From: Pomacea canaliculata
Lineage: Eukaryota > Mollusca > Gastropoda > Architaenioglossa > Ampullariidae
Direction of reading: 5' to 3'
DNA: 64,000 nt
Assembly: GCF_003073045.1 (NCBI RefSeq)
Contig: NC_037590.1
Span: forward strand, 20,672,449-20,736,448
Of the stretch, positions 44,401-49,985 are shown piece by piece. The translations under genes were made by a program, and so were the position numbers. Every line of letters begins with the position of its first letter. The first letter of the stretch is position 1. The notes under the pieces were generated by a model that did no database searches, was not told the origin of the DNA, and saw only the letters and a program-made list of their open reading frames with translations.

Positions 44401-46882
44401 GCCCTGTGGAACGAGCTGTTCAGCTATGTACTGGCCTTTGTAACATTTCTGGCAGTGCTGAAGACTCTGCACCTGCTGAGGTTCAATCGCCGCCTGTCCA
44501 TGTTGGGCACCACCTTGCTCCGTGCAGCCAAGGACCTCTTCTCCTTCTCCATCGTCTTCACTCTCGTCGTCCTCTCCTTCACTGCCTTCGGTTTCCTGCT
44601 GTTTTGCTCTCTGATCCCCGACTACAGCACATTCATCAAATCTTTAGAGACGCTTCTTGCGGTTTCTCTAGGTGAGAAAGTTTACAGCCCGCTACAAACG
44701 ATAGAGCTTTATTTTGACCAATTACAAAAATTGTTCTAAAGCATCGTTATGCAGAGTGGGTTCCAGCTATTTTATTTTTTGTCACATTCCTCTATATCTT
44801 CAAACTTTATCGATGATGTCAAGATTTTGGTGACTTCATGTGCATCTAGAGCAGACCTGGGCAAGGGGCGGCCCTCGTGCCGCTTGCGGCCCGCCTTCTG
44901 TCTCTGACCGGCCCGCCCGCCAGTATATATACTATATATACAGTATACTGACTTAACTATATTAGTCCTGCCCTCTAAAACCATCCCAATTTCTCATGCG
45001 GCCCCCTTGGGAAAATTAATTGCCCACCCCTTATCTAGAGTATACTATTTTCCGAAGATTTTAACAGAATATTCAGTCTGGCCGAGAGCATTTTGAAGCT
45101 CGTAAAATGTGCATGGTTCTGACAGTCCTATCGATTTCTCATTCCGCATTTCACATTTTTTTGCGTGTGTGTGTGTGTCGGGAAGAAGACTAGAACTAGC
45201 TAGGCAAAAGCAAAATAAATTGCCTCATGACAAGTTTTCAATAATTTTTGCGGATGATGAGTCTTTAATACCTTTTTATAATATGCATCCCAAACCTTGG
45301 GGTGGTAAGAGTTGACACAAAATTTCTAACTGTAAATCTCGGCGGTAATGATTTTCTTTTACAACATTCATGACAACATTTTGTAACGATTTGTATTTAA
45401 CACAGTAGACCTAGTGTCAATAGACTAGTGTTACAAGACAAGTTTCTTGAGGTAAGGCGATCCTTCCTAGCGGCTGCTATGTAGAAGAGCGCCCCTGCTG
45501 AAAACTCACATCTTTACAATCATCGTGTGCAAATGTCAAGGCGAAACGACATGGCAATGTAGCGACCGAGTGTTGTTTTTAAAACAGGTTTTAATCAGAA
45601 AAAATAGTAATAGTGTGTTGAGTTTCCATTGTGACTCAACTATTATTCGAAATAAGCTAACTTGAAGTTTTCTATGTCAATGTTCTTTAAGTGCTTTGCA
45701 ATATGGCAGTCAGTGTTTAAGTTATATACAATGTTCTTGTACCTATTTAAAATAGAAACATAAGTTCTAGCATGACTCATTTGCCTGTACGTACGTGTAT
45801 GTGTGTGTTTTCTATGTACGTAGATATGTGTGTGTAGAAAAGAAGAGAAAGATAGAGAAAGTTCGGGTAAAGACAGATAATAAGAGGGAGAAGAAATAAC
45901 CATTTACAAACGTTTGACTTTACTGACCATACATACATAGTATGGCAGCTGCACTGATCTATCAACTGAACGCAGTTTAACTCTTTTTCTGTTTGAGACA
46001 GGCCAAAGTCAGTTTCAAATTCTGCAGGAAGCCAACTTTGTGATCGGGCCTGTGTTTTGCTTTCTGTATATTTTCTTCGTCTTCTTCGTGCTCCTCAACA
46101 TGTTTGTCACCATCCTGAGTGAGACGTTCTCCGCCGTTCGCCAGGACGTGACGCAGCAGAGCAACGACTACGAGATCCTGGAGTTCATGTGGAGCAGGTT
46201 CTGGGAGTGGGTGGGACAACGCCATTCAAGCTCTCAAGTGGCAGCAAAGATACCTACATAAGCAGAGGTTCATTTCCGTTGCATTTATGTCATTTTTAAT
46301 CTCGCATGTTTAGTGTTCTGACTTCCTCGTGTGCGTTTCTGTGCATATGTGTGTTTCTGTTTGCATCCAAATTCATACATTTATTTGCGAATACATGCAT
46401 GTGTGTTTTTGATCCTTGCATGATTCCATGAAAAAATTGGTTCATATTAGACATAAGAGCGACACACGTACTTTCACCGAAACGTAGTCGTCTTTCATTT
46501 TTATCCCCAAAAAGATTTGCGAGTGGCATTTAACCAACAGATAATTATCTTTTTACCACATGTTTCTCGTGTTATCACACAAATTATTATTCACTAATGT
46601 GAATTATTATTATTATCAGACGACAAAGCGGAGACCTCAGTCAGACACCCACGTGACAGCTTCGATGACATCAGCACGGGGCCTCTAACTACGATGTCTA
46701 TTCTCAACCTTATGCTTCGGCACCTGGAGACCGATTTTGATGGCCTGAGCGATGGTCCTCCCCGCAATGTCAGTTCTGTGCTGAAGATTGTCCCTGGGTA
46801 CCCATCCTTCTATGCAGACGACAATTTCTCACTTTACGACTCGATGGAGGTGACTTCAGACGACGAGAAAAAAGAAGCATAG
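5453..46882 (+). CDS. Polycystin-1-like protein with SEA, mucin, EGF, PKD, REJ, GPS, PLAT and channel domains
   Basis: Exons read by splice sites, frame and homology of motifs: 5453-5498, 6170-6380, 6640-6805, 7367-7434, 7814-7986, 8622-15661, 15945-16012, 16443-16572, 16903-17268, 17539-17661, 18143-18259, 18622-18738, 19075-19191, 19486-19604, 19786-19902, 20259-20384, 20788-20910, 21189-21250, 21785-21983, 22246-22392, 22660-24877, 25436-25593, 25986-26483, 26696-26868, 27086-27256, 27852-28115, 28496-28645, 29179-29455, 29884-30009, 31174-31276, 31725-31981, 32231-32472, 32858-33315, 34463-34626, 35186-35419, 35706-35879, 36042-36201, 36536-36816, 37845-38452, 38830-38971, 39207-39439, 40598-40772, 43402-44078, 44375-44671, 46002 to about 46200, 46620-46882. 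The REJ, GPS, PLAT, 11-TM and polycystin modules define the PKD1/PKD1L/suREJ family of plasma-membrane (often ciliary or sperm) receptor-channel subunits that pair with TRPP channels. About twenty single-base frame changes interrupt the exons. Which subfamily (PKD1, PKD1L2/L3 or REJ) it belongs to I cannot settle. Confidence 0.9.
6170..7986 (+). CDS. Exons 2-5: N-terminal linker and first SEA domain
   Basis: Exon 2 (6170-6380) is a Ser/Gly-rich lead-in without an obvious domain. Exons 3-5 (6640-6805, 7367-7434, 7814-7986) form a SEA domain: the first strand reads IVFGGSVRIVDG, then a helix with WSEDLLFSNTSFYRDLEAQV, then FGSIVVHFTV, and a second helix before SSNYSLD. SEA domains of mucins and receptors self-cleave in the G-S-[VI]-V-V turn; G166-S167-I-V-V fits that motif. 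The family role is to make a non-covalent heterodimer that holds or releases a mucin-like ectodomain. The three introns here match the positions of introns in the second SEA domain (same phases 0 and 2), so the two SEA units look like duplicates. Confidence 0.8.
7068..7215. repeat. Interrupted AAAAC/ACAAA simple repeat in intron 3
   Basis: A roughly 150-base run of AAAAC pentamers with interruptions. On the minus strand it makes meaningless Phe/Cys/Leu-rich open frames. Low-complexity intron sequence. Confidence 0.9.
8622..15661 (+). CDS. Exon 6: giant mucin-like Ser/Thr/Pro/Val exon
   Basis: One exon of about 7.0 kb opens at AG 8620-8621, joining exon 5 in phase 1, and ends at 15661 before GTAAGT in phase 0. 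It would encode about 2,350 residues, overwhelmingly Ser, Thr, Val, Pro and Ala with few charged residues and almost no Cys: a densely O-glycosylated, extended stalk. The N-terminal third (8622-9700) is non-repetitive Ser-rich. 9900-12350 is degenerate T-S-S-x-V-P repeats, 12773-13360 a clean 8-residue array, 14550-15000 a different SDT-LYSS repeat, and 15365-15540 a Thr-rich run. The last 107 bases start the second SEA domain. The frame changes about a dozen times; each piece continues in the same Ser/Thr composition, so the exon reads as continuous with indels. No internal intron with normal signals and size is evident. Confidence 0.75.
10309..10729 (+). repeat. Two-copy tandem duplication inside the mucin exon
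   Basis: A block starting at 10309 (GTAGTTGCTACATCCACCTT) recurs at 10537 with few substitutions and runs to about 10729, giving a higher-order period near 228 bases. Both copies encode the same order of motifs: TISS, TSTSSALSSGVPFTISSSEL, SSSTPLMITSS. The basic T-S-S unit is nested inside. Confidence 0.75.
12603..12786 (+). repeat. Left direct repeat flanking the 24-bp array
   Basis: Encodes SSASTVTTLSVSSE, then TSSVGLVAT, LVTSSI, SVAASS and VSTVAP. A near-identical copy lies at 13371-13554, so about 184 bases are directly repeated on either side of the 24-bp array. Confidence 0.8.
12773..13360 (+). repeat. 24-bp coding tandem array (8-residue mucin repeat)
   Basis: About 24 consecutive copies of a 24-base unit encoding T-S-S-A-V-P-V-A with small changes (A to V or E at residue 4, A to T or V at residue 8). 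The unit length is a multiple of three, so gain or loss of copies keeps frame. Neighbouring units show alternating A/T/V variants, suggesting expansion of two-unit blocks. Each unit offers three Ser/Thr acceptors and a Pro, like mammalian mucin repeats. Confidence 0.9.
13371..13554 (+). repeat. Right direct repeat flanking the 24-bp array
   Basis: Second copy of the block at 12603-12786, starting SSASTVTTLSVSSEATSSVG, with a few substitutions. It suggests that the 24-bp array and its flanks arose by a larger duplication followed by expansion of the array in between. Confidence 0.8.
14550..15000 (+). repeat. Second mucin repeat family (SDT-LYSS units)
   Basis: Roughly nine degenerate copies of a unit carrying S-[DE]-[TS]-x-L-Y-S-S followed by a short variable spacer such as GTSSDT, GKPSES or LRATSLSDT. 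Around 14665-14745 the units continue in a shifted frame (ATSSDTALFS, ATSSDTILYSS) and then return, pointing to two compensating single-base changes. The tyrosine makes this family distinct from the T-S-S-A-V-P array. Confidence 0.7.
15555..16572 (+). CDS. Second SEA domain (end of exon 6, exons 7 and 8)
   Basis: The end of exon 6 reads FQGNMRVVNGASFSEDLL, parallel to the first SEA domain. Exon 7 (15945-16012) gives IMKVLEQCGLSQRVGSIQITGF and exon 8 (16443-16572) gives RSGSVIVIFTVDITYES. The G-S-V-I-V turn matches the SEA autoproteolysis motif, so cleavage is predicted on this side of the mucin stalk also. Exon 8 seems to shift frame once near 16540: its start reads TATFLEGYQSLN and its end must read SDNYVLDESYT to meet exon 9 in phase and to match the NYSLD end of the first SEA domain. 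Confidence 0.8.
16053..16083. repeat. CAG/CAA trinucleotide run in intron 7
   Basis: Short run of about ten CAA/CAG triplets 40 bases downstream of exon 7; intronic. Confidence 0.9.
16370..16440. repeat. TCA/CTC-rich tract ending at the exon 8 acceptor
   Basis: A pyrimidine-rich stretch of TCATCA and CTCCTC repeats runs up to the acceptor at 16441-16442, so the microsatellite supplies the polypyrimidine tract for exon 8. Confidence 0.8.
16903..17268 (+). CDS. Exon 9: Ser-rich segment with a cysteine cluster
   Basis: Starts EVKELGNQSSSS across the splice junction, passes through a Ser-rich stretch and then a cysteine cluster (CSCDVFSVQQNC, CTDKHNCSS, MPCSS), and ends in STTPG at a phase-1 donor. 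The six or so cysteines in about 40 residues suggest a small disulfide-bonded unit, but spacing does not match EGF and I cannot name it. It links the second SEA domain to the EGF series. Confidence 0.65.
17539..20910 (+). CDS. Exons 10-17: eight EGF-like domains, one per exon
   Basis: Each exon holds one six-cysteine EGF unit: 17539-17661, 18143-18259, 18622-18738, 19075-19191, 19486-19604, 19786-19902, 20259-20384 and 20788-20910. Seven open with D-[IV]-[DN]-E-C and carry C-x-[DN]-x4-[FY]-x-C-x-C, the calcium-binding and Asp/Asn-hydroxylation consensus; the first (NNPCPPHSQC) lacks the DxDEC start. All exons sit between phase-1 introns and are multiples of three except 19486-19604 (119 bases), which loses its last cysteine unless one base is missing in its T run. 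The exon at 20788 ends at a GC donor (GCAAGT). Tandem cbEGF units normally form a rigid calcium-dependent rod, here between the mucin/SEA head and the PKD repeats. Confidence 0.9.
21189..21983 (+). CDS. Exons 18-19: unassigned segment between EGF units
   Basis: Two exons (21189-21250 and 21785-21983) fit the frame (phase 1 in, phase 1 out) and together encode about 87 residues beginning EAKTFELIFPSTLEADNLTL, continuing VDAELRLNLSSQFLGITLSS and ending VNQTSLDIVG. It is rich in alternating hydrophobic residues and N-glycosylation sites (NLS, NYS, NYT, NQT) and has no cysteine. I cannot match it to a named domain; a diverged SEA or lectin-like fold is possible. Acceptors are TTTTGCAG (21188) and GTCAAG (21784). 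Confidence 0.65.
21431..21532 (+). pseudogene. Ghost copy of the eighth EGF exon start
   Basis: About 100 bases closely resemble 20737-20837, covering the intron end and the first third of EGF exon 8: GATCACTCG, AACTTGTAATCGTTATCTCC, GATGTCAGTGAGTGC. The splice acceptor CCCCAG has become CCCCTG and the rest of the domain is absent, so this copy cannot be spliced in the normal way. It lies in the intron between exons 18 and 19. Confidence 0.75.
22246..22392 (+). CDS. Exon 20: ninth EGF-like domain
   Basis: Reads DVDECKEVNWTDCSTNGSSC, then CKNTVGGYTCEC and a long loop FVDYFDSKRPGRLC before the final cysteine. It is a calcium-binding-type EGF with a longer final loop (147-base exon, phase 1-1). 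It is separated from the other eight by the unassigned exons 18-19. Confidence 0.88.
22660..24877 (+). CDS. Exon 21: tandem PKD domains and start of REJ
   Basis: A single 2.2-kb exon encodes about 740 residues with six recognisable PKD-type motifs: QFGDGG (about 22820), DFGDGQ (23110), DLGDGR (23380), DFGDGS (23963), SLGDGG (24295) and NMGDGS (24547). Each is followed by a strand ending in V.NASN/V.AENL/VFNRVS-like sequence. A seventh unit between 23580 and 23870 keeps the strand pattern but not the GDG motif. PKD units are Ig-like beta sandwiches that unfold under tension in polycystin-1. The end, CHYPQVHIAGGGQQIDKP, is the conserved start of the REJ region. One single-base frame change lies at about 23318; the second frame picks up as VGDFFYITVETAAGSNIVL. 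Confidence 0.88.
25436..28645 (+). CDS. Exons 22-27: REJ region
   Basis: Exons 25436-25593, 25986-26483, 26696-26868, 27086-27256, 27852-28115 and 28496-28645. Family landmarks are clear: VAYIRGGASRIVGYDKVFFL followed by SYDPDQRD and FQWYC, a second WSLFLE, then LTYRLRVDGVRDG and TNLPPYGGNCWIFPQEG, then GFALDTLFVINCSGW and YGTDPF. REJ (receptor for egg jelly) is the large beta-rich module between PKD repeats and GAIN in PKD1-type proteins and in sea urchin sperm receptors. Exon 26 changes frame twice within about 40 bases (near 27990 and 28020), both as if one base were missing. Exon 27 ends at a GC donor (GCAAGC). Confidence 0.88.
29179..29455 (+). CDS. Exon 28: Thr-rich linker
   Basis: About 92 residues dominated by Thr, Ala, Ser and Pro (SPTTTAATTTRSTPVTTQAT; later VTTTVAGG, STTTTAQTS) and ending SPEEKQKLTE. 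It is a mucin-like spacer between REJ and the GAIN-like region. A frame change lies near 29345. The preceding acceptor is TTTAAAG and the donor GTTAGC. Confidence 0.7.
29884..34626 (+). CDS. Exons 29-34: helical and GAIN-like region before the GPS
   Basis: Exons 29884-30009, 31174-31276, 31725-31981, 32231-32472, 32858-33315 and 34463-34626. The first part is alpha-helical (ALTLDSLQQTARAVKVITDQ; VATLGNVLLAATKG), as in subdomain A of GAIN domains. The later part has GSFVFPSAENFLVDN and the beta-rich VSLEEPDYTDYYLDLD, SSCRFWNERQETWSSDGCE, which is subdomain B leading into the GPS. Frame changes occur near 32395 and 33205; the second continues as AGYNGGNNEDSPNLVFIRSD. A Ser/Thr-rich insert sits at 31840-31960. 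In PKD1 the GAIN domain folds around the cleaved GPS and keeps the two fragments together. Confidence 0.8.
30284..30442 (+). mobile_element. GC-rich repeat element, left inverted arm
   Basis: Begins CCGGGACAGACC, contains CGGGCCCC, TACTTGTAATCGTAAAT, GACAGCCGCGGGCCCGGGTA and ends GTCAGGCCTGAC. The same sequence appears in reverse complement at 30580-30757 with about 137 bases between. Outer and inner ends are GC-rich; the middle is AT-rich. A non-autonomous DNA element is likely but I cannot name the family. Confidence 0.7.
30580..30757 (-). mobile_element. GC-rich repeat element, right inverted arm
   Basis: Reverse-complement copy of 30284-30442, with an extra T-rich insertion of about 30 bases near 30650-30690. 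The two copies form a large potential hairpin inside the intron between exons 29 and 30. Confidence 0.7.
33835..33849 (+). promoter_or_regulatory. CTCF-like motif in intron 33
   Basis: CACTAGGGGGCGCTG fits the conserved core of the animal CTCF site (CCASYAGRKGGCRS) at all but the first position. It is intronic and in a locally GC-richer stretch. Sequence match only; binding is not shown. Confidence 0.35.
34851..35005 (+). mobile_element. tRNA-derived SINE in intron 34
   Basis: The head GGCCTGGTGGCGCAACGGCT contains an RNA polymerase III box A (TGGCGCAACGG, 34858-34868) and is followed 33 bases later by a box B-like GGTTCAGTTCTCG (34891-34903). A body of about 90 bases ends in AATAAAATACCAATACCCAT, a short repeated tail. 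Same strand as the gene, between exons 34 and 35. Confidence 0.75.
35186..35419 (+). CDS. Exon 35: GPS cleavage motif and TM1
   Basis: Reads VSAKSTAEVTQCLCSHLTSF, then ASGVFVAPNAIHFDTVF. C-x-C-x-H-L-T is the canonical GPS core, cut between Leu and Thr by self-catalysis; the His, Leu and Thr are all present, and the partner Cys lies at the end of exon 34 (DGCE). A hydrophobic segment at about 35323-35388 (FSVLVTLCLTFGVYIVGLVW) is TM1, followed by a basic RRMDRKDVEK stop-transfer. The remaining stub after cleavage would be the tethered T-S-F-A sequence. Confidence 0.92.
35706..36816 (+). CDS. Exons 36-38: PLAT domain and TM2
   Basis: Exons 35706-35879, 36042-36201 and 36536-36816. WGATPLADN leads to the PLAT/LH2 beta sandwich: KYFYKLTVFTGMRRGAGTRS, LAGDYSDTGVRQL, then SLMYLRLWHDSSG and WYLNKVIVTDLQNGT, then YIFLCNRWLAVEEDDGKVDR. 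These are the standard PKD1-family PLAT landmarks; the domain lies in the first cytosolic loop and binds lipid and protein partners. A frame change near 36088 separates TLSRGSINQYILGVPE from TGSLMYLR. TM2 is at about 36738-36800 (LSCILCLLLATMMADAMFY). Confidence 0.9.
36817..37844 (+). other. Intron 38 (1,028 bases)
   Basis: AT-rich intron between the PLAT/TM2 and TM3 exons. No element recognised. Confidence 0.6.
37845..39439 (+). CDS. Exons 39-41: TM3-TM6 and a large cytosolic loop
   Basis: Exons 37845-38452, 38830-38971 and 39207-39439. TM3 is near 37900-37960 (SSLIILPLNVVIDQLFRR). A hydrophilic Ser/Glu/Arg-rich loop of about 100 residues follows (37970-38270) with RRSRPRDRK and many possible phosphosites. 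TM4 (about 38290-38360, ending IIFSYSMEWG) and TM5 (about 38385-38440 into exon 40, LLQALLIAWACK) follow; the YSMEWG and QPVK signatures are typical of the family. Exon 41 has RERRLKELAMQ and TM6 at about 39310-39360. All junctions keep frame with no visible indel. Confidence 0.9.
39103..39160. repeat. GA/GT dinucleotide run in intron 40
   Basis: About ten GA units followed by GT units and further GA-rich sequence, just upstream of exon 41. Confidence 0.9.
39440..40597 (+). other. Intron 41 (1,158 bases)
   Basis: AT-rich intron between the TM6 exon and the first polycystin-domain exon. No element recognised. Confidence 0.6.
40598..44078 (+). CDS. Exons 42-43: polycystin (TOP) domain, TM7 and TM8
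   Basis: Exons 40598-40772 and 43402-44078, with a 2.6-kb intron between them. DFWTWTQMAMVPFLYAE and VGPVRLRQHRV open the extracellular domain. YPPGGYIKDLVG, WLDKYTRSVFVEFILYN and NLFACVTVVFE are diagnostic of the polycystin/TOP fold that caps TRPP and PKD1 channel assemblies. TM7 is at about 43853-43915 (VVVIICETLAIIWTIYFL). After one apparent missing base near 43930, the frame continues as ERSVYIRKFWNWIELGTLLG through TM8 and ends AMKKVKSLKG in phase 1. Confidence 0.92.
40945..42005 (-). mobile_element. LINE reverse-transcriptase remnant, interrupted by an hAT MITE
   Basis: Read on the minus strand, the part left of the MITE gives SFSHTLY, VNIDKSKTVLFG, DDVALDTVGGLQNQLNVL and LYINELAIDTINS-like sequence. 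The D-D pair at about 41213-41218 is the palm catalytic motif, followed by the KSK motif of non-LTR reverse transcriptases. The copy is degraded, with several stops and frame changes. It occupies 40945-41364 and 41836-42005, in the intron between exons 42 and 43, opposite to the gene. Confidence 0.7.
41365..41835. mobile_element. hAT-type MITE nested in a LINE remnant
   Basis: 471-base element. Left end CAGGGATGCACAACCTACGG; the right end in reverse complement is CAGTGATGCCCAACCTTTTT. Both then run into GCGGGCCATATCC. Flanks CCCTAGGG (41357-41364) and CCCCAGGG (41836-41843) match at 7 of 8 positions: an 8-bp target-site duplication as hAT transposons make. No transposase frame. Extra GGCCCGCGA motifs near both ends are subterminal repeats. 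Confidence 0.85.
44375..46267 (+). CDS. Exons 44-45: TM9-TM11 and pore-like loop
   Basis: Exon 44 (44375-44671) carries TM9 with LAVLKTLHLLRFNRRLSML, the S4-like segment, TM10 (about 44537-44610) and the pore-helix region YSTFIKSLETLLAVSLG. Exon 45 starts at 46002 (GQSQFQILQEANF) and carries TM11 (about 46035-46120, ending LLNMFVTILSETFSAVRQD) and NDYEILEFMWSRFWEW. The exon 45 donor is uncertain: the phase needed by exon 46 is not met by a clean GT between 46197 and 46267, and the open frame otherwise stops at 46259-46261; another indel near the G-rich run at 46205-46213 is likely. The S4-like segment and pore are those of group-1 TRPP-like subunits, although PKD1-type pores are usually poor conductors. 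Confidence 0.88.
44852..45032. mobile_element. 181-bp hAT-type MITE with perfect target duplication
   Basis: Flanked by identical ATCTAGAG copies (44844-44851 and 45033-45040). Left end CAGACCTGGGCAAGGGGCGG; right end in reverse complement AAGGGGTGGGCAATTAATTT, sharing TGGGCAA. GC-rich ends with GCGGCCC/GGCCCGCC around an AT-rich centre. No coding capacity. Intron between exons 44 and 45. Confidence 0.85.
46620..46882 (+). CDS. Exon 46: C-terminal cytosolic tail
   Basis: After TATTATCAG (AG at 46618-46619) the frame reads DDKAETSVRHPRDSFDDIST, then MSILNLMLRHLETDFDGL, and ends SDDEKKEA with TAG at 46880-46882. The tail is short and acidic. I see no strong coiled-coil like the one in vertebrate PKD1, so a PKD1L/REJ-type tail is more likely. 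The frame requires one base from the preceding exon. Confidence 0.75.
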
Positions 46883-47495
46883 ACATCTTGATTGAGCATC
46901 TTTCAAACATGCAGGGTCAAACGGTGGAATTTTGCTACAGCCGGCTGATGTGAAAGTTTCATTTTATATACCTTTAGTACCAGTGAATTTATAACTTCAC
47001 TGTATATGATCCTTAAGATCCAGTGGTGCACAAATTTTAAATGACTGAACGAATATAAGGGTAAGGTACTATTTCCTCAGATCTTGGTATATACCCACTT
47101 ATGTTCTCAAAATACACCCCTACAAAGTTGACCATACACAGAAAAAAGTGGACACACACATCAGGATTTCACAAGAATATGTTTAAGTTGTCAAGATTAC
47201 AACCGGTGGAAGGGATATTTGGAAACATGTTAATTAAGTTTGTGTGTGTACATAGTGGACTTCACGAGTGTACTTTGACTAATATTTAAAATATTTCTTT
47301 TTTAATCTTTTGATTAGGTTGTAGAATAGCTGTCGTTACAACCTGTTGCCATTTGCCTTTGAATGTACATAGAGGCGGCGTTAGCAGTACGCGGGGCCCT
47401 ACGCCAGTGTCAAATAATAATAAATGCAGAATCTAGATAATAGCTAGGTGATGCAAAGGACTAATATATTGTTTAGGTCACTTACAATCAATAAA
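46883..47495 (+). other. 3' UTR of the polycystin-like gene
   Basis: No further coding. AATAAA signals occur at 47419-47424 and 47490-47495. A small GC-rich stretch at 47370-47406 (GGCGGCGTTAGCAGTACGCG) stands out from the AT-rich background and resembles the end of a DNA transposon, but no partner end was found. Confidence 0.5.
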
Positions 47496-49985
47496 GGAGT
47501 AGTACGGAAAAACAATACTTTAATTAAGTTAACTTTGAAAGTGATAGAGCTGGAATTTTTTTTGAAAGTTTTTGCAGCTTTCACTCTCAATGGGCCAAAA
47601 TAATCGCAAACCATAATTGCATTCATTACAGGAAGAAATTATCCGTTCAGAGTAAATGTCAGTTACATAGGTCTCCAATTCTAGAAGCAGTTAGCATATT
47701 TAGTTTTAGAGCTGAGCAGAAACGAGAGGAAAAGCAGCTGTCAAAAGCTCAAAGCTTCGGACAAAATAAAGCTGTGAAAATGGAGAAATCAACTTTCCCC
47801 TCTTCATCGTAAACTTTGGCAAAACAAAACTTACGAGGTTCACAAAGAAGCCAAATATTTATATTACAAGTTACACGCATAGTGAAGCAAAGTATTTTCC
47901 AGGAACTGTTAGTTGAAAAAAAACGAAAAAAGAGATCGATTTATGATACTTAGAAAAATTCCTCATTGAAAACCAAGTAAAGAGTATTAGTAAGCTAGAT
48001 TTAAAACATTATTTACAAAAGAGGAATGAACAGCATTTTTCTATGCTCAGAAAACAACTTTTAAAATACCATCTAATTACTTTTCGTCTTTGTCGATCGA
48101 AGTTTAAACCTGCATTAATCTTCTTTTGCTTAGTGGTTGTTTTTTTAAAGTGTAGTGTATATATGGTGAGAATCTTACGGTTAGTGCTTACAAACTGACA
48201 TCAAGTGTTTAAACTGTTATAGTCTTTCAATGGATGTGAAAGGTTTTCAAGGGCTTCTCTTGAGTAAAGCTCTGTTTGAGTAAAGCTGAGTAAAGTTCAG
48301 GCCATTAGCACTTCTTTTGTGATGCATTCAGTGAATAGTTTTGCCTTGTTTAGAACGTCTGTATATGTTTTGAATGTGTACAAAGGATGTTTACACAAAT
48401 ATCTGACTCTTTTTTGATAGATATTTTTATACATCCATAAATACACGCACTCACGCACGCAAACACACACACAAACACACTGAAAGTTTGTAGTATACAT
48501 TTTTCCAGTAAACTTTGCTCTCTCGTGTCCTAAATTGTAACCTACATCGCTTTAGCTGTAGTATAATACAGTACTTTCTGCGTCCTCACCGGTGGAAAAA
48601 AGAATTTCCATTAGTAGCCGTACGTCCCTAGTGAACAAAGCCCCACCAGACATCAGAAATCCAGCTTGGGCGATATTTCTTTTCATCTTTCCCGCCTGCC
48701 CATTAGACCCTGTCGTGTAGGTTCGCCAGAGAGACAGCCGCCATCAAAAGCGAGACGGGAGAGGAGTCAACCCTGTATCAGGCGCTCTGCCAGAACTGAT
48801 AAATGCTGGGACGCCCGCCTGACCACAGGATTATGTCCGCTTGTCACGGAAATGGAGATAACTGCTTTTGATTTATGTTTAATTGTATCGAGGGAGACAT
48901 GTCTTATTGCGGGGGAATGCGAAGATGATTTCACTCGCCACAGAACACGAAAAGAGAACATTTATTGCGGATAAAGCTTGGGATCATGTGTGAAGTGAAT
49001 GGACTGAGGACTGCTAGGGACGTTCACTAGGGCTGAGGATGGTCTTTTTCAAGTCTTAACTGTTTTATACATAGACATATCGGGATCTGAACGGTGACTG
49101 CTGTATGCCTGGGCAACATGAAATAACAACTAATTAGCTAAAATTCCTGGATTGTAAACACTGTCAGAAGATAACAGCCTATTTTGAAGATTCATACTTT
49201 ATCCAATGTAAATATCAATAGTTTAGTCAAAAATCTTTTTATTTATTAAATGCACCATCACACTCTTTTGCAAGCAGTGAAATCTGTCGAGGATACTGTC
49301 TTATATTCTACAAGGTAGGGACTACTTGGATATTGCTTTACAGGTATTAAAACCACTTCCAATATGAAGAAAGTATTATTAAGGAAACTTGAGTCCTCAG
49401 CATCATTTACAAATTATTGTAGGTTTGATATTGAACGCAGCTTCAAAGAACAATTGTTTGCTTTCGAGAGTAATTTAACATTGATACATTGGTGATACTT
49501 TCCCGACGACAGCACTTCATTGTTGAATATTACACAGCCGGATAACAATAAAAACCGTATAAATATTGCTAATTATTCATTCACTCAAAACCCCAAAAGG
49601 ATTGTATCCTCAGGTCTTCCATCAATGCAGAAAGCAAGCGATAACAAGAAGAAAATATATTGCAGAATAATTAAACATCGTTGGATTGCAAGTTTACTCC
49701 ACGCACGATCCAGACGAAGGTTTTTGTAAGGCAGGAAAGATTGTCTTACTCTGTGATTTACATTTTCTGAACATGACAAGATCTTTTACTAGATTCGTCG
49801 TTGAGCAGCTAGACGAGCGCTCCAAACCGTACCCTTCTATTACAAAAAAAAATTAAGAAAACAAATTAAGAAAAAAAAAGAGAAAAACGAATAGTCTTTA
49901 GATATATATTAAAAAAGACAAGAAAAATATAAACGGCAGAAATGCACATAGTTTTGTCTGCTCTATAAAGCTGTCGTCGACATAC
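47496..49985. other. Intergenic DNA, no gene supported
   Basis: AT-rich. A stretch at 48660-48970 has an open plus frame of 102 codons with more balanced base composition (begins MGDISFHLSRLPIRP), but it has no recognisable domain. A CA-rich tract lies at 48440-48485. Nothing else stands out. Confidence 0.4.

Noticed and set aside
5453-46882. Processed or dead pseudogene
   Set aside because: Introns are present throughout, splice sites are intact, and breaks are almost purely single-base indels without in-frame nonsense substitutions. Assembly error is preferred, though not proven.
47370-47406. GC-rich palindromic patch resembling a DNA transposon end
   Set aside because: No matching second end or target duplication nearby, so no element could be delimited.
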